Part shown: piece after piece, positions 41,226 to 42,207 of the stretch
Layout: each line of letters begins with the position of its first letter
Position numbering within the stretch: the stretch's first letter is position 1
Source of the DNA: an uncultured Bacteroidota bacterium
GTDB taxonomy: Bacteria > Bacteroidota > Bacteroidia > Chitinophagales > Chitinophagaceae
NCBI GenBank assembly: GCA_903929425.1
Contig: CAIYUO010000007.1
Span: 1 to 42,207, forward strand
Direction: 5' to 3'
DNA: 42,207 nt
Translations under genes and position numbers: made by a program
The notes under the pieces: model-generated
Told to the model about the DNA's origin: nothing
The model's database searches: none
Seen by the model: only the letters and a program-made list of their open reading frames with translations

Positions 41226-41272
41226 TTGCAATATCTAATAATTAAATTTTAAAGAATTAAAAATAACTTGAT

Positions 41273-42207
41273 ATGTCAAAAATGATTTTTTTCGACTTAG
41301 AAGCGAGAAATAAAATGAAAAAAGGTGTTGACACATTAGCCAACGCTGTGAAAGTAACTTTAGGGCCAAAAGGTCGTAACGTTGTAATTGAGAAAAAATT
41401 TGGATCACCTTCAGTAACTAAGGATGGTGTATCAGTTGCTAAGGAAATTGATTTAGAAGATCCAATTGAAAATATTGGTGCTCAAATGGTTAAAGAAGTT
41501 GCTTCAAAAACAGCTGACCAAGCTGGTGATGGTACAACTACTGCTACTGTTTTAGCGCAAGCTATTGTTAGCGAAGGTTTAAGAAACGTTACAGCAGGTG
41601 CCAATCCAATGGATTTAAAGCGCGGTATTGACAAGGCTGTTGAAAAAGTAGTAGCAAGCTTAAAAGCGCAATCTCAAACAATCGGAAACGATGCTAAAAA
41701 GATTGAACAAGTAGCTTCTATTTCTGCAAATAACGATAATGAAATTGGAAAGTTAATTGCAATGGCAATGTCTAAGGTAGGTAAAGAAGGTGTTATCACT
41801 GTAGAAGAAGCTAAAGGAACTGATACTACAGTTGATGTGGTGGAAGGAATGCAATTTGATCGTGGTTATGTATCGCCTTATTTCGTTACCAATAGCGAAA
41901 AGATGGAGGCAGAAATGCAAAATCCATATATCTTAATTTATGATAAGAAAATTTCAGCAATGAAAGACATCTTACATATTTTAGAAAAAGTAGCACAAAC
42001 TAGTCGTCCATTAGTGATCATTGCTGAGGATTTAGAAGGCGAAGCAATGGCAACATTGGTAGTGAACAAATTACGTGGCACTATTAAAGTAGCTGCAGTG
42101 AAAGCACCAGGATTTGGTGACAGAAGAAAAGAAATGTTAAACGACATTGCAATTTTAACAGCAGGTACTGTAATTAGTGAAGAGCAAGGATTTAAATTAG
42201 AAAATGC
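41273..42207 (+). CDS. groEL: Chaperonin GroEL, N-terminal part (cut by window edge)
   Basis: ATP-driven folding chamber subunit; 311 codons are visible from the ATG at 41273 (full length is normally about 540). The equatorial domain opening [37 protein letters not shown] and the ATP-binding [12 protein letters not shown] (catalytic D86) are intact. The intermediate and apical domains follow ([49 protein letters not shown]). It shares the groES transcript. The C-terminal equatorial half and tail are outside the window. Confidence 0.98.
   Translation, partial: MSKMIFFDLEARNKMKKGVDTLANAVKVTLGPKGRNVVIEKKFGSPSVTKDGVSVAKEIDLEDPIENIGAQMVKEVASKTADQAGDGTTTATVLAQAIVSEGLRNVTAGANPMDLKRGIDKAVEKVVASLKAQSQTIGNDAKKIEQVASISANNDNEIGKLIAMAMSKVGKEGVITVEEAKGTDTTVDVVEGMQFDRGYVSPYFVTNSEKMEAEMQNPYILIYDKKISAMKDILHILEKVAQTSRPLVIIAEDLEGEAMATLVVNKLRGTIKVAAVKAPGFGDRRKEMLNDIAILTAGTVISEEQGFKLEN

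Overview
This window reads as chromosomal DNA of a Bacteroidota bacterium, most likely a Chitinophagaceae-type member. Four things point there. It is AT-rich (I estimate mid-30s %GC by eye). Genes lack strong Shine-Dalgarno sequences. Several promoters match the Bacteroidota sigma-ABfr pattern (TTTG or TTG, about 18-20 nt, TAnnTTTG). The gene set contains lineage markers: DUF3822 next to rsmD, a PUR-alpha-like DUF3276 protein, a short primary sigma factor without region 1.1, MqnE of the futalosine menaquinone route, and DUF1573. I see no phage, IS element, CRISPR array, toxin-antitoxin or defence island. Most of the window is core housekeeping content.

Layout. 1-1545 (-): 5' part of gyrA, cut by the window edge. 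1736-3052 (+): a saccharopine dehydrogenase that runs into the convergent (-) operon DUF3822-rsmD-MTHFS-lpxK-rnr (8024 down to 3027), which has overlapping or nearly touching genes. 8098-9456 (+): a MATE exporter. 9472-11768 (-): folB, trxB and rpoD. 11943-15161 (+): threonine aldolase, pgi and a GNAT. 15192-17660 (-): the DUF3276 protein and an ABC exporter. 17773-17860 (+): tRNA-Ser(TGA), followed by the most unusual intergenic stretch (17860-18206). 18225-23585 (-): DUF1573, a thioredoxin-fold secreted protein, pirin, a YhcH-like protein and mutS2. 23683-26024 (+): lipoprotein msrA coupled to a secreted M1 peptidase. 26029-26787 (-): an NlpC/P60 lipoprotein. 26914-33596 (+): dnaE, trxA, a nucleoside transporter and mqnE. 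33642-35078 (-): L-serine ammonia-lyase. 35120-38633 (+): a class A beta-lactamase-fold hydrolase, an aminotransferase and an RlmK-like methyltransferase. 38651-40697 (-): coaE, yajC and nusB. 40932-42207 (+): groES and the 5' part of groEL.

Biology. The genes cover replication and topology (gyrA, dnaE, mutS2), transcription (rpoD, nusB), RNA turnover and modification (rnr, rsmD, RlmK-like), folding and secretion (groESL, yajC), thiol redox (trxA, trxB), the outer membrane (lpxK), cofactors (folB, MTHFS, coaE, mqnE), and amino acid or sugar metabolism. No obvious new multi-gene system is present. The least explained material is non-coding. A 186-bp near-palindromic element abuts the CCA end of tRNA-Ser. 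Two copies of a 27-nt structured hairpin follow it, and their outer stems differ by a compensatory base-pair change. The groES upstream region has a good promoter followed by two dyads that are not CIRCE. A mirrored pair of TAnnTTTG elements lies between sdaA and a serine hydrolase. Smaller protein-level oddities are a Gly in the RsmD (N/D)PPY motif, an ABC ATPase with Asp in place of the catalytic Glu, a MutS2 without an Smr domain, and a DnaE PHP domain with apparently intact metal-binding motifs.
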